Part shown: piece by piece, positions 34,060-42,894 of the stretch | How positions within the stretch are numbered: the first letter of the stretch is position 1 | How the letters are laid out: every line of letters begins with the position of its first letter | Assembly (NCBI RefSeq): GCF_032098525.1 | Contig: NZ_CP134890.1 | Span: forward strand, 1,116,001 to 1,180,000 | From: Flavobacterium sp. PMTSA4 | GTDB taxonomy: Bacteria; Bacteroidota; Bacteroidia; Flavobacteriales; Flavobacteriaceae | Length of the DNA stretch: 64,000 nucleotides | Direction: 5' to 3' | Program-made: the position numbers and the translations under genes | Notes under the pieces: generated by a model | Told to the model about the DNA's origin: nothing | What the model saw: only the letters and a program-made list of their open reading frames with translations | The model's database searches: none

Positions 34060-34109
34060 GCAATTCAAACGTTATTATAGTAGTAAATTGCACGTTAAAT
34101 AAAATGATT

Positions 34110-35663
34110 ATGGAACAAATAAAAATACTTTGGGTTGATGATGAAATTGATTTACTCAAACCACATATCCTTTTTTTAGAAAAGAAAAATTACAATGTTG
34201 TAACCTGTAATAATGGTCGTGATGCTATTGATGTTTTTGAAGAAGGAAATTTTGACATTGTTTTTTTAGATGAAAACATGCCTGGAATGAGCGGATTAGA
34301 AACATTATCTGAAATGAAAGAGAAAAAATCTTCTACTCCAATAATCATGATTACCAAAAGTGAAGAAGAATACATCATGGAGGAAGCCATTGGTTCTAAA
34401 ATTGCTGATTATTTAATAAAACCAGTCAATCCTAATCAAATTTTGTTGAGTTTGAAGAAGAATTTAGACCATTCAAGATTGGTTTCTGAAAAAACAACGC
34501 TTGATTATCAAAAAGAGTTTCGAAAAATTGCTATGGATATGGCTATGGTTAACTCTTATGAAGATTGGGTTGAGTTGTATAAAAAACTTTTGTTTTGGGA
34601 ATTGGAGCTTGAAAACATCAACGACCAAGCAATGATTGAAATACTTGAAAGCCAAAAAGTAGAAGCCAACATGCAGTTTGGAAAATTCATTGAACGCAAC
34701 TATGAAGATTGGTTTGAACCAAAAGCTGATAAACCTATTCAATCGCATAATTTATTCAGAGAATTAGTTGTTCCTGAATTGGTAAAAAAAGACAAACCTG
34801 TGCTTTTTGTGGTGATTGATAATTTGCGTTACGACCAATGGAAAGTGATGGAAAATGTGGTGAGCAATTTCTATAAACTAGAAAAAGAAGTTCCATATTA
34901 TGCCATTTTACCAACAGCTACACAATACGCCAGAAACGCAATTTTTTCAGGATTATTACCAACGGAAATGGAAAAACAATTTCCTCAATATTGGAAAAAT
35001 GATGTGGAAGATGGCGGAAAAAATCTATACGAAGCCGAATTTTTATCAGCACATTTAAAACGTTTGGGATTAAACATCAAAGAAGATTATTTTAAAATCA
35101 CAAATCTTCAAAGCGGGAAAAAATTAGCCGAAAGTTTCAGAGCTTTAAAAGACAATAACCTTGTTACCATAGTTTATAATTTTGTTGATATGCTATCGCA
35201 TGCCAAAACTGAAATGGATGTGGTAAAAGAATTAGCTTCAGACGATAAAGCGTATCGTTCATTGACTTTAAGTTGGTTTAAAAATTCGCCATTGTTAGAA
35301 ATTATTCAACAAGCACAGAAATTGGGTTTCAAATTAATCATCACTACTGATCACGGAACAATCAATGTAAAAAATCCAAGCAAAGTTATTGGAGACAAGA
35401 ACACAAGCTTGAATCTTCGATACAAAACTGGTAGAAGTTTGACGTATGAAGACAAAGATGTTTATGCTGTAAAAGACCCAAAAAAGATTGGTTTACCTTC
35501 TATAAATATGAGTAGTTCTTATATTTTTGCAAAAAATGATTATTTCTTGGCTTACGTGAACAATTATAATCATTATGTGAGTTATTATCGAAATACGTAT
35601 CAGCATGGTGGTATTTCTTTGGAAGAAATGATAGTGCCGTTTTTAGTTTTTAATCCAAAATAA
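34110..35663 (+). CDS. porX: T9SS response regulator PorX with PglZ domain
   Basis: A 517-aa protein of PorX architecture: a CheY-like receiver with VDDE near the front and Asp54 as the phospho-acceptor (VFLDENMPG), a helical linker (about 120-200), and a C-terminal alkaline-phosphatase-fold PglZ domain (about 210-515) with FVVIDNLRYDQW, TATQYARNAIFSG, TTDHGTI and a closing HGGISLEEMIVPF. With the kinase PorY it controls the type IX secretion genes in Porphyromonas and Flavobacterium; no porY is in this window. The ATG at 34110 is preferred over one two codons upstream. tsaE starts 5 bp after its stop. Confidence 0.95.
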   Translation: MEQIKILWVDDEIDLLKPHILFLEKKNYNVVTCNNGRDAIDVFEEGNFDIVFLDENMPGMSGLETLSEMKEKKSSTPIIMITKSEEEYIMEEAIGSKIADYLIKPVNPNQILLSLKKNLDHSRLVSEKTTLDYQKEFRKIAMDMAMVNSYEDWVELYKKLLFWELELENINDQAMIEILESQKVEANMQFGKFIERNYEDWFEPKADKPIQSHNLFRELVVPELVKKDKPVLFVVIDNLRYDQWKVMENVVSNFYKLEKEVPYYAILPTATQYARNAIFSGLLPTEMEKQFPQYWKNDVEDGGKNLYEAEFLSAHLKRLGLNIKEDYFKITNLQSGKKLAESFRALKDNNLVTIVYNFVDMLSHAKTEMDVVKELASDDKAYRSLTLSWFKNSPLLEIIQQAQKLGFKLIITTDHGTINVKNPSKVIGDKNTSLNLRYKTGRSLTYEDKDVYAVKDPKKIGLPSINMSSSYIFAKNDYFLAYVNNYNHYVSYYRNTYQHGGISLEEMIVPFLVFNPK

Positions 35664-35668
35664 TTCGA

Positions 35669-36076
35669 ATGGAAATTATTTTTTCAATTGAAGAAATTCA
35701 AGAAGTTGCGCATAAAATTATTTCTGAAAACCCAAAAAAAGTGATTCTTTTTCATGGACAAATGGGTGCTGGAAAAACCACTTTAATCAAAGCATTAGCT
35801 AAAGAACTTGGCGTAACCGACGCCACAAGTAGCCCAACTTTTTCTCTAGTAAACGAATATAAAACTGGTGTTTCTGGATATTTGTATCACTTTGACGTCT
35901 ATCGATTAAAAGATGAAACCGAAGCATTAGATTTTGGAATTGATGATTATTTATACTCAGGAAATTGGTGCTTTATTGAATGGCCCGATAAAATCCCTAA
36001 CCTTTTACCTGATGAATATTCAGAAGTTTTTATTTCTATTTTACCTGACGGAAAAAGAAAAGTAGTATTGCAATAA
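35669..36076 (+). CDS. tsaE: tRNA threonylcarbamoyladenosine synthesis ATPase TsaE
   Basis: A 135-aa P-loop ATPase needed with TsaB and TsaD for the t6A37 modification of ANN-decoding tRNAs. The Walker A loop is HGQMGAGKTTLIKAL, followed by TSSPTFSLVNEY and the YHFDVYRL and CFIEWPDKI blocks typical of the family. It sits 5 bp after porX and 45 bp before ald on the same strand, so it is likely co-transcribed with porX. Confidence 0.96.
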   Translation: MEIIFSIEEIQEVAHKIISENPKKVILFHGQMGAGKTTLIKALAKELGVTDATSSPTFSLVNEYKTGVSGYLYHFDVYRLKDETEALDFGIDDYLYSGNWCFIEWPDKIPNLLPDEYSEVFISILPDGKRKVVLQ

Positions 36077-36121
36077 GTAATTTATTTTTTTTGTAACTTC
36101 GGCTAAATTTACTTAACCACA

Positions 36122-37315
36122 ATGGCAACTACACCATTCACTAAGCAGCAACTTCTTCCTCAAGAAGAAATGTTAGAAGTAATTCGTCATAAAAGCGAAT
36201 TGTTTATAGGCATCCCAAAAGAAACCTCTTATCAAGAAAGAAGAATTTGTTTAACGCCTGATGCCGTACATTCCTTGTGTTCTCATGGACATAAAATTAT
36301 GATTGAAGCTGGTGCAGGTTTAAGTTCAAGTTATACCGACAAAGAATATAGTGATGCTGGTGCAATCATTACCAATGACACTAAAAAAGTATTCCATTGC
36401 CCAATTATTCTAAAAGTAGAACCATTGACAATGGAAGAAATAAAGATGCTTAACACAAGCGCTATAGTAATTTCAGCCATTCAATTAAAAACCCGAAAGA
36501 AGGCTTATTTCGAAGAATTATCCAAAAAGAAAATAACTGCATTAGCTTTTGAATATATCAAAGATGAAGATGGTTCTTATCCTGCAGTTAAATCATTAAG
36601 CGAAATTGCAGGAACTGCATCCATACTTATAGCTGCAGAATTGATGATTAACAATCAGTTTGGAAATGGTTTACTGCTTGGAAACATTACTGGCGTTCCA
36701 CCAACGGATGTTGTGATTCTTGGTGCTGGAACTGTGGGCGAGTTTGCTGCTAAAACCGCATTAGGATTAGGAGCTAACGTAAAAGTATTTGATAATTCAA
36801 TCACAAAATTACGTCGTTTGCAAAATAATTTAAACCAACGCATCTTTACTTCTACCATTCAACCTAAAGCTTTATTGAAAGCACTCCGCAGAACCGATGT
36901 TGCCATTGGTGCTATGCGTGGCAAAGACCGTTGTCCTGTGGTAGTAACCGAAACTATGGTAGAGCATATGAAAAAAGGTGCCGTTATTGTAGATGTTAGT
37001 ATAGATACCGGCGGATGTTTTGAAACTTCCGAAATTACTACTCACGAGCATCCAACGTTTATTAAAAGTAACGTTATTCATTACTGTGTTCCCAATATTC
37101 CTTCGCGGTACTCTAAAACTGCTTCACTTTCTATCAGCAATATTATTACGCCTTACCTACTGCAAATTGCCGAAGATGGCGGTTTAGAAAGTGCTATCCG
37201 TTGTAGTAAAGGATTAAAAAATGGTGTCTATTTATACCACGGAATATTAACCAACAAAGCCATTGGCGATTGGTTTAATTTACCTGATAATGATATCAAT
37301 TTGATTGTTTTTTAA
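36122..37315 (+). CDS. ald: Alanine dehydrogenase
   Basis: A 397-aa NAD-dependent alanine dehydrogenase that interconverts alanine and pyruvate plus ammonia. It has the N-terminal catalytic part (IGIPKETSYQERRICLTPDAV; Arg and Lys contacts of the AlaDH/PNT family), the Rossmann motif VVILGAGTVGEFAA and later VDVSIDTGGCFETS. It is slightly longer than typical AlaDH (about 370 aa) because of an N-terminal tail of about 28 residues. The family also includes transhydrogenase alpha subunits, but length and lack of a membrane part favour AlaDH. Confidence 0.93.
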   Translation: MATTPFTKQQLLPQEEMLEVIRHKSELFIGIPKETSYQERRICLTPDAVHSLCSHGHKIMIEAGAGLSSSYTDKEYSDAGAIITNDTKKVFHCPIILKVEPLTMEEIKMLNTSAIVISAIQLKTRKKAYFEELSKKKITALAFEYIKDEDGSYPAVKSLSEIAGTASILIAAELMINNQFGNGLLLGNITGVPPTDVVILGAGTVGEFAAKTALGLGANVKVFDNSITKLRRLQNNLNQRIFTSTIQPKALLKALRRTDVAIGAMRGKDRCPVVVTETMVEHMKKGAVIVDVSIDTGGCFETSEITTHEHPTFIKSNVIHYCVPNIPSRYSKTASLSISNIITPYLLQIAEDGGLESAIRCSKGLKNGVYLYHGILTNKAIGDWFNLPDNDINLIVF

Positions 37316-37336
37316 AATAAAATCTCTTTTCTCTTT

Positions 37337-37363
37337 TTGAAACTCAAACATTGATTATTTTTG
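37337..37363 (+). promoter_or_regulatory. Promoter of the DUF4258-like gene
   Basis: TTG (37337-37339), 16-bp spacer, TATTTTTG (37356-37363), 19 bp before the ATG. Confidence 0.6.
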
Positions 37364-37382
37364 CAAAAAAATTACTCAACAG

Positions 37383-37757
37383 ATGAAGTTTTATCAGCGT
37401 TTTGCCTACTATTTAGTGGGTTTTGTTATCGGAATGTTTTTTGTGGCGATGGTTTGGAGCGGAAAAGATACCCGATGCAATTATTTTCCTAATGCCCGAG
37501 TGTTGAACAACATCAGAAACAAGCCTTTTCACTATGATACTGAAGCTTCACGCCGACTGGCAGAAGACTGGGTTGATAGTACGGATGTGAAAAATACGTT
37601 AACTTATGGCGATGTTGATTTTGATAGAAGTAACAAACCAAGCGAAGGTGGTAAACTTTACGTAATTGAAGGCAAGAACAAAAAAAATGAAGTGATTGAA
37701 TTAGAAATTATTAATTACGAAAATAAAGCAGTGCTGAAGAATATCATTAAGAAGTAA
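37383..37757 (+). CDS. Small membrane-anchored protein, DUF4258-like
   Basis: A 124-aa protein with one N-terminal membrane helix (about residues 8-26, YYLVGFVIGMFFVAMVW) and a soluble tail in the periplasm or cytoplasm. The GKDTRCNYFPNARVLNNIRNKPF segment recalls small Flavobacteriia proteins assigned to DUF4258, but I am not sure of the family. It has its own promoter and ends at a hairpin shared with the convergent gene. No catalytic motif is visible. Confidence 0.7.
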   Translation: MKFYQRFAYYLVGFVIGMFFVAMVWSGKDTRCNYFPNARVLNNIRNKPFHYDTEASRRLAEDWVDSTDVKNTLTYGDVDFDRSNKPSEGGKLYVIEGKNKKNEVIELEIINYENKAVLKNIIKK

Positions 37758-37779
37758 TAGTTATAATAGAATAATAAAA

Positions 37780-37816
37780 AAATCCCGTATCGTTATAAAT
37801 GGATGCGGGATTTTTG
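37780..37816. terminator. Bidirectional terminator
   Basis: Stem AAATCCCGTAT with ATGCGGGATTT (one G-T pair), loop of about 12 bases, A and T runs on both sides. It lies between the convergent genes ending at 37757 and 37831. Confidence 0.82.
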
Positions 37817-37830
37817 CATTAAAAGCACTG

Positions 37831-38208
37831 CTAGTCTTCAGATGGTTTCTTTGCTTTAGGAGTGTCATCCACTACTAAACCATAATCGCCCAATTTTTTT
37901 GGGTTTTTAGCATAAATACTTTTTAAAACTGCCGCACTGTTTTTAACGATTTTCTTGATTGGCTCTAAATCGATATCTCTATCTCTATAAAGTTTCTCTG
38001 CCAGTTTTGCGGCTGCTTCTGCATCATCATTATTCTTCTTGCAAGGAACTATTTTTGGACCATCAACCGTCCAATCATAATCTTGCATAGCGTTTAATGG
38101 AGACGCAGCACCATCAGCTTGATGTTTATCATAAATTTTTTGAGCCAAATTTAATAGCTCCGTCGGATTGGATGGGATAATTACACGTCCCGAAGTTCTT
38201 CCAGCCAT
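37831..38208 (-). CDS. Conserved hypothetical protein, 125 aa
   Basis: A soluble protein with no signal peptide. The N-terminus (MAGRTSGRVIIPSNPTELLNLAQKIYDKH) and the lysine-rich C-terminus (PKAKKPSED) look like small Bacteroidota hypotheticals that sit in mobile or structural contexts, but I cannot name the family. The middle is helical (DDAEAAAKLAEKLYRDRDIDLEPIKKIVKNSAAVLKSIYA). It is transcribed alone; the long AT-rich repeat array lies directly upstream of it. Confidence 0.7.
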   Translation of the reverse strand: MAGRTSGRVIIPSNPTELLNLAQKIYDKHQADGAASPLNAMQDYDWTVDGPKIVPCKKNNDDAEAAAKLAEKLYRDRDIDLEPIKKIVKNSAAVLKSIYAKNPKKLGDYGLVVDDTPKAKKPSED

Positions 38209-38345
38209 AAATAATAGATTATTAGATTATTAACTTGTTTGTTACTTAATCTAAAATTAGAAAAGTGTTTTGATACGGCAATATTTTTAAGGTAAATATC
38301 CGACAAAAGTCAAATAAAAACGATAATGTGTTTTTTAAGAATAAT

Positions 38346-38660
38346 AACACGTATAATCTATTAGTGAATACTACAAATTCATTAAATAATATGTAATATT
38401 CAAAAGTAAATTTGTAATATTTAAACATAAATATGTAGGATTTAAAAATAAATATGCCATATTTATAAGTAAATCTGTAGGATTCAAAGAATGATTTGTA
38501 ATATTCATTAAATGATATGTAGGATTCACTTATGAAAATCTAACATTTAGATATAAATAGGTAATATTCAACTATGAATTCTTAGTATTTAACTATGAAT
38601 ATGGGAGATTTACTTTTGAATGCTTACTATTTTCTTTTAAATGGGTAAGATTTACTAGTA
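38346..38660. repeat. Array B: 14-15 tandem 21-bp units
   Basis: Fourteen units in exact 21-bp register from 38367 to 38660, with a weaker fifteenth at 38346-38366. Units start at 38367 + 21n and follow the pattern AAT-n-TGTA(A/G)(T/G)ATT(T/C)A and a variable AT-rich end. Divergence between units is high but no unit has gained or lost a base. It lies between the secDF terminator and the start of the gene at 38208 and holds no credible gene. Confidence 0.88.
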
Positions 38661-38680
38661 AAGTTGAAGCATATATTATT

Positions 38681-38716
38681 AAAAAAGAAAAGGGTTAAAC
38701 TTTGTTTAACCCTTTT
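38681..38716 (-). terminator. Terminator of secDF
   Basis: Perfect stem GAAAAGGGTTAAA with TTTAACCCTTTTC; on the minus strand a T6 run follows. Confidence 0.92.
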
Positions 38717-38737
38717 CAATTATATATTCAGCTCTAT

Positions 38738-41701
38738 TTATTTTGAATGTCTAGCTTCTATTTCTTCGATGTCTTTTTTACTCATAGTATCGTAAACTAC
38801 AGGAGTTGCAATGAACAACGATGAATACGTTCCTACCACAATACCTACTAACATGGCGAAGATGAATCCTCGGATTGATTCTCCACCAAATACAAACATG
38901 ATAAATAATACTATAATCATGGTTAATGAAGTGTTGATGGTTCTTGATAGTGTAGTGTTGATAGAAGCGTTTACTACTTCTTTGAAATTACCTTTTACGT
39001 TTCCTGCTAAGAACTCTCTAACACGGTCAAATACAATAACGGTATCATTCATTGAGTATCCAATTACAGTAAGGATTGCTGCAATGAAGTGTTGATCCAT
39101 TTCCATGTGGAATGGCATGTATTTGTATAGTAATGAGTATAATCCTAACACGAAAATAACGTCGTGAAGTACCGCAGCGATTGCACCTACTGAGTATTGC
39201 CATTTGCGGAACGAAATTACTAAGTATAAACCAACTACTAACATTGCTCCGATAACTGCCCAGAACGAGTTGGTTTTGATATCAGCAGAAATAGCGGCAC
39301 CTACTTTAGATGCTTGTAATACTCCAATAGTTTTTCCGTCGTACGTATTGATGAATTTCTCGTAAGTAACATCTGCGTTGAAGTATTTCTTTAAAGAGTT
39401 GTATAATTTTTGGTTTACTTCTTGGTCTACTTCTACTCCGTCTTCTTTGATTTTATATTTAGTAGTAATTCTTAATTGGTTATCATCACCAAATACTTTT
39501 GCTTCTACCGTTGCACCAAATTCGGTTGATAATTCTTCAGATACTTGTGTAGCTTCAACTGGTTTTTCGAATTTTACTTGGAACGTTCTTCCTCCAACAA
39601 AATCAACACCTTCGTCTAATCCGTTGAAGTAGAATGAAGCACAACTTACAATCACTACAGCAGTAGAGAAAATATAAGACCATTTTCTAACTCTGATGAA
39701 ATCGAAATGGAAACCTGTAAACCAATTTTTAGTAATATTAGTAGCAAACATTAAACTTCTGTTAGCTTCAATATCTCTATCGATGAAGATACGAGCAATG
39801 AAGATAGAAGTAAATAATGAGGTGAAAATACCAATTAATAAGGTAGTTGCGAAACCTTGTATTGGACCTGTACCAAAGATGAATAAGATAGCACCCGTTA
39901 ATACGTGAGTTACGTTAGCATCGATGATTGAACGCATACCACCTTTCCAACCATAAGCCGCTTTTACCGATTCGCCAAGCGATTTTCCTTCGCGAAGTTC
40001 TTCTTTGGCTCTTTCGTAGATGATAATGTTGGCATCAACCGCAGTACCTAATGTTAACACGATACCTGCGATACCTGGTAATGTTAATACAGCACCTAAA
40101 CTTGCTAAAATTCCGAATAAGAATAATAAGTTTACTAATAAGGCAGCATTTGCATACCAACCAGCTCTACCATAGTAAAACACCATCCATAAACATACTA
40201 ATAAGAAACCAACGATAGATGAAGTAGTACCAGCATCGATAGCTTTTTGACCTAATGATGGTCCAACCACTTCAGATTGTACGATTTCGGCAGTAGCAGG
40301 TAATTTACCAGCTCTTAAAACGTTAGCTAAATCTTTAGTTTCAGTAACCGTAAAGTTTCCTGAAATTTCACTTCTTCCTCCAGAAATTGGTCCTGTAGAA
40401 ACTCCTGGCGCAGAATAAACTACATCATCAAGAGCAATAGCAATAGCAGTTTTATCAGTATAAACTCTTCCTGTTAGTTCTTCCCAAGCTCTTGCTCCTT
40501 GGCCATTCATTTGCATAGAAACGGCTGGTTTTCCTAATTGGTCAAAAGTATCTCTTGCATCAACAATAACACCACCACTTAATGGCGCTACGTCTTCTCT
40601 GTTTCCTTTTAAAACATATAATTCAACTGTTTCTGTTTCCTTTTTAGTTTTAGGATCAGTTACAGTTTTTGGTTTACCCCAAGCAAATTTAACGTTAGAT
40701 TTATCAGCTGGAATTAACGCTCTGATTTCAGGACGGTTTAAATATCCATTGATAGTTTCTACATCTTTACCGTTAGCGATACCTAATATTGGTCCACCAC
40801 CTTGAGATAATTTATCAAATAATGGGTTGTTTCCTTTTTTAGTTGCAGTAGAATCAGCAGCATTGTCTGTTAATAAAGCAGCAATTGAATCTTTTGGTTT
40901 TTCAACTTCAGCAGTTTCTGGTTGAACCGTAGATTTTAAAGCTTCGTTTGCAGCTCCTAAAAATTGATAGAAATCTTCTGCTTTGTATGTTTCCCAAAAC
41001 TCTAATTCAGCTTTACTAGAAACTAATTTTTTTATACGGTCAACATCTTTTGCACCTGGCAATTCTATTAAGATTCTTCCTGTTTGACCTAATTTTGCAA
41101 TGTTTGGTTGTGTTACACCAAATTTATCTATACGGCTTCTTAATACTCCAAAAGCAGATTCAACTGATTCATCAACTTTTTTAGCCAATACTTTCTTTAC
41201 TTGATCATCAGACATACTGAAATCAATTTCACCTTGTAAATTTCTGTTAGCAAAAATTTCAGGAGAAGCTAATTTAGTAGTTCCTTTATTTGCATCAAAC
41301 GCTTCGAAGAAAGCATCCAAATAACTTTGATTACCTCTTTGATTTCTAGTTGCGTCTTCTAAAGATTTATTGAATACAGGATTTTTAGAATTATTTGACA
41401 ATCCAATCAATACATCTTTAACTGAAATTTGAAGGATAACGTTAATACCACCTTCAAGGTCAAGTCCTTTATTAATTTGCTTGTCTTTTACTTCATTGTA
41501 GGTAAATTGAGTAAATCCTAAACTGAAAACATCTTCCTTACCGATTGAATCAAGATATTTTACTTCTTTTTCTGGATTTCCGCCTGCAAATGCTTTGGCA
41601 TCATTTTTAACTTTGTTAGCCACAAAAGTGAATGAAAGTTGGTAAATACTTACCAATGCAAATAGAATTGCGAAAAATTTAACTAGTCCTTTATTCTGCA
41701 T
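38738..41701 (-). CDS. secDF: Fused protein translocase subunit SecDF
   Basis: A 987-aa fusion of SecD (about residues 1-640) and SecF (about 650-985) in one chain, the usual Bacteroidota form. It uses the proton gradient to pull proteins out of SecYEG. SecD features: a first membrane helix, the NKGLDLEGGINVILQI strand, the large periplasmic domain with GRILIELPGAKD, then the membrane block with GTAVDANIIIYERAKEELREG. The SecF half repeats this with GVDFVGGRTF and GYSMNDTVIVFDRVREF. The linker near residues 265-300 is long and Asp/Lys-rich. The gene is monocistronic, with a promoter 124 bp upstream and a strong terminator. Confidence 0.97.
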   Translation of the reverse strand: MQNKGLVKFFAILFALVSIYQLSFTFVANKVKNDAKAFAGGNPEKEVKYLDSIGKEDVFSLGFTQFTYNEVKDKQINKGLDLEGGINVILQISVKDVLIGLSNNSKNPVFNKSLEDATRNQRGNQSYLDAFFEAFDANKGTTKLASPEIFANRNLQGEIDFSMSDDQVKKVLAKKVDESVESAFGVLRSRIDKFGVTQPNIAKLGQTGRILIELPGAKDVDRIKKLVSSKAELEFWETYKAEDFYQFLGAANEALKSTVQPETAEVEKPKDSIAALLTDNAADSTATKKGNNPLFDKLSQGGGPILGIANGKDVETINGYLNRPEIRALIPADKSNVKFAWGKPKTVTDPKTKKETETVELYVLKGNREDVAPLSGGVIVDARDTFDQLGKPAVSMQMNGQGARAWEELTGRVYTDKTAIAIALDDVVYSAPGVSTGPISGGRSEISGNFTVTETKDLANVLRAGKLPATAEIVQSEVVGPSLGQKAIDAGTTSSIVGFLLVCLWMVFYYGRAGWYANAALLVNLLFLFGILASLGAVLTLPGIAGIVLTLGTAVDANIIIYERAKEELREGKSLGESVKAAYGWKGGMRSIIDANVTHVLTGAILFIFGTGPIQGFATTLLIGIFTSLFTSIFIARIFIDRDIEANRSLMFATNITKNWFTGFHFDFIRVRKWSYIFSTAVVIVSCASFYFNGLDEGVDFVGGRTFQVKFEKPVEATQVSEELSTEFGATVEAKVFGDDNQLRITTKYKIKEDGVEVDQEVNQKLYNSLKKYFNADVTYEKFINTYDGKTIGVLQASKVGAAISADIKTNSFWAVIGAMLVVGLYLVISFRKWQYSVGAIAAVLHDVIFVLGLYSLLYKYMPFHMEMDQHFIAAILTVIGYSMNDTVIVFDRVREFLAGNVKGNFKEVVNASINTTLSRTINTSLTMIIVLFIMFVFGGESIRGFIFAMLVGIVVGTYSSLFIATPVVYDTMSKKDIEEIEARHSK

Positions 41702-41824
41702 TATTACTAAAAATTAATTAATTTTTTGTTTTTGGTTAAAATTTTTAAAATGAAAACCACTGAAATTCATCGCTTTAAAAAATAAAGTGACAATTTTAGG
41801 ATAGTTCCCTTTTTTTGAAACGTG

Positions 41825-41855
41825 CAAATATATAATTCTCAATACGATTAAGCAA
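41825..41855 (-). promoter_or_regulatory. secDF promoter
   Basis: Minus-strand TTG (41853-41855), 20-bp spacer, TATATTTG (41825-41832). The leader of about 120 nt before the ATG is long enough to hold a control element, but I see no clear structure. Confidence 0.68.
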
Positions 41856-41875
41856 TTTATTTGTTAAATAATATA

Positions 41876-41907
41876 AAAAAAAAGACTGCAAAATTGCAGT
41901 CTTTTTT
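41876..41907 (-). terminator. Terminator of mdh
   Basis: Stem AAGACTGCAA with TTGCAGTCTT and A/T runs on both sides. It serves the gyrB-mdh unit. Confidence 0.9.
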
Positions 41908-41925
41908 AGTTTATACCTTAATATA

Positions 41926-42858
41926 TTATAAATGTGATTTTAAATCTTCATTCATATTACGAACTGCATCTGCACTTTTAGCAAACAAAGCTTTTTCTTC
42001 GTCATTTAATTTGATATCAACAATAGATTCTACACCGTTTTTACCAATAATACATGGTACACCAATACAAATATCATTTTGCCCATATTCACCTTCTAAA
42101 TAAACAGAACATGGAATCATTTTCTTTTGATCGTTTAAAATTGCATCCACTAAATAAGAAACACTTGCGCCTGGTGCGTACCAAGCAGAAGTACCTAATA
42201 ATCCGGTTAAAGTTGCACCTCCAACCATAGTATCAGCAGCAACTTTCTTCAATTCATCGTTTGATAAAAATTGAGAAACTGGAACACCATTGTAAGATGC
42301 CAATCTTGTCAAAGGAATCATCGTTGTATCTCCATGTCCACCAATAACCATTCCTTGAATATCATTTGCTGGTTTATCTAAAGCAAGTGACAAATAGGTT
42401 TTAAAACGTGAACTATCTAAAGTTCCACCCATTCCGATGATTCTATTTTTTGGTAATCCCATTGATTTGAATGTCAAATAGGTCATTGTATCCATTGGAT
42501 TAGAAACAACAACAACAATTGCATTTGGGGAATGTTTTAATAAACTTTCTGCAACTGATTTTACAATTCCTGCATTGATTCCGATTAATTCTTCACGTGT
42601 CATTCCTGGTTTTCTAGGAATTCCTGAAGTTATAACTACAACATCACTATTTGCTGTTTTGGCGTAATCATTAGTACAACCTACTATTTTTGTATTGAAA
42701 CCTAAAGTTGTTTGCGTTTGCATAATATCAAGCGCTTTTCCTTCAGCAAATCCTTCTCTAATATCTAATAACACGATTTCACTCGCAATTCTTCTGTAAG
42801 CAATAGCATCAGCACAAGTAGCACCAACGTTTCCTGCTCCTACAATAGTAACTTTCAT
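41926..42858 (-). CDS. mdh: Malate dehydrogenase (LDH-like type)
   Basis: A 310-aa NAD-dependent malate dehydrogenase of the citric acid cycle. It has the dinucleotide motif GAGNVGATCAD, then LLDIREGFAEGKALD (the Asp selects NAD), the mobile substrate loop IPRKPGMTREEL whose Arg binds the second carboxylate and separates MDH from lactate dehydrogenase, and catalytic GGHGDTTMIPL. It follows gyrB by 36 bp on the same strand with no terminator between, so the two are probably co-transcribed. Confidence 0.96.
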   Translation of the reverse strand: MKVTIVGAGNVGATCADAIAYRRIASEIVLLDIREGFAEGKALDIMQTQTTLGFNTKIVGCTNDYAKTANSDVVVITSGIPRKPGMTREELIGINAGIVKSVAESLLKHSPNAIVVVVSNPMDTMTYLTFKSMGLPKNRIIGMGGTLDSSRFKTYLSLALDKPANDIQGMVIGGHGDTTMIPLTRLASYNGVPVSQFLSNDELKKVAADTMVGGATLTGLLGTSAWYAPGASVSYLVDAILNDQKKMIPCSVYLEGEYGQNDICIGVPCIIGKNGVESIVDIKLNDEEKALFAKSADAVRNMNEDLKSHL

Positions 42859-42894
42859 TTTGTATATTTAATTTGTGTTTGTTTTTAATTTAAA

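Noticed and set aside
34104..34109. Two extra codons at the front of porX
   Set aside because: The ATG at 34110 fits the usual start of the family; the difference is small and cannot be settled by eye.
38246..38428. Minus-strand frame of 60 codons in array B
   Set aside because: Periodic aromatic residues reflect the 21-bp units; other units have stops in the same frame.
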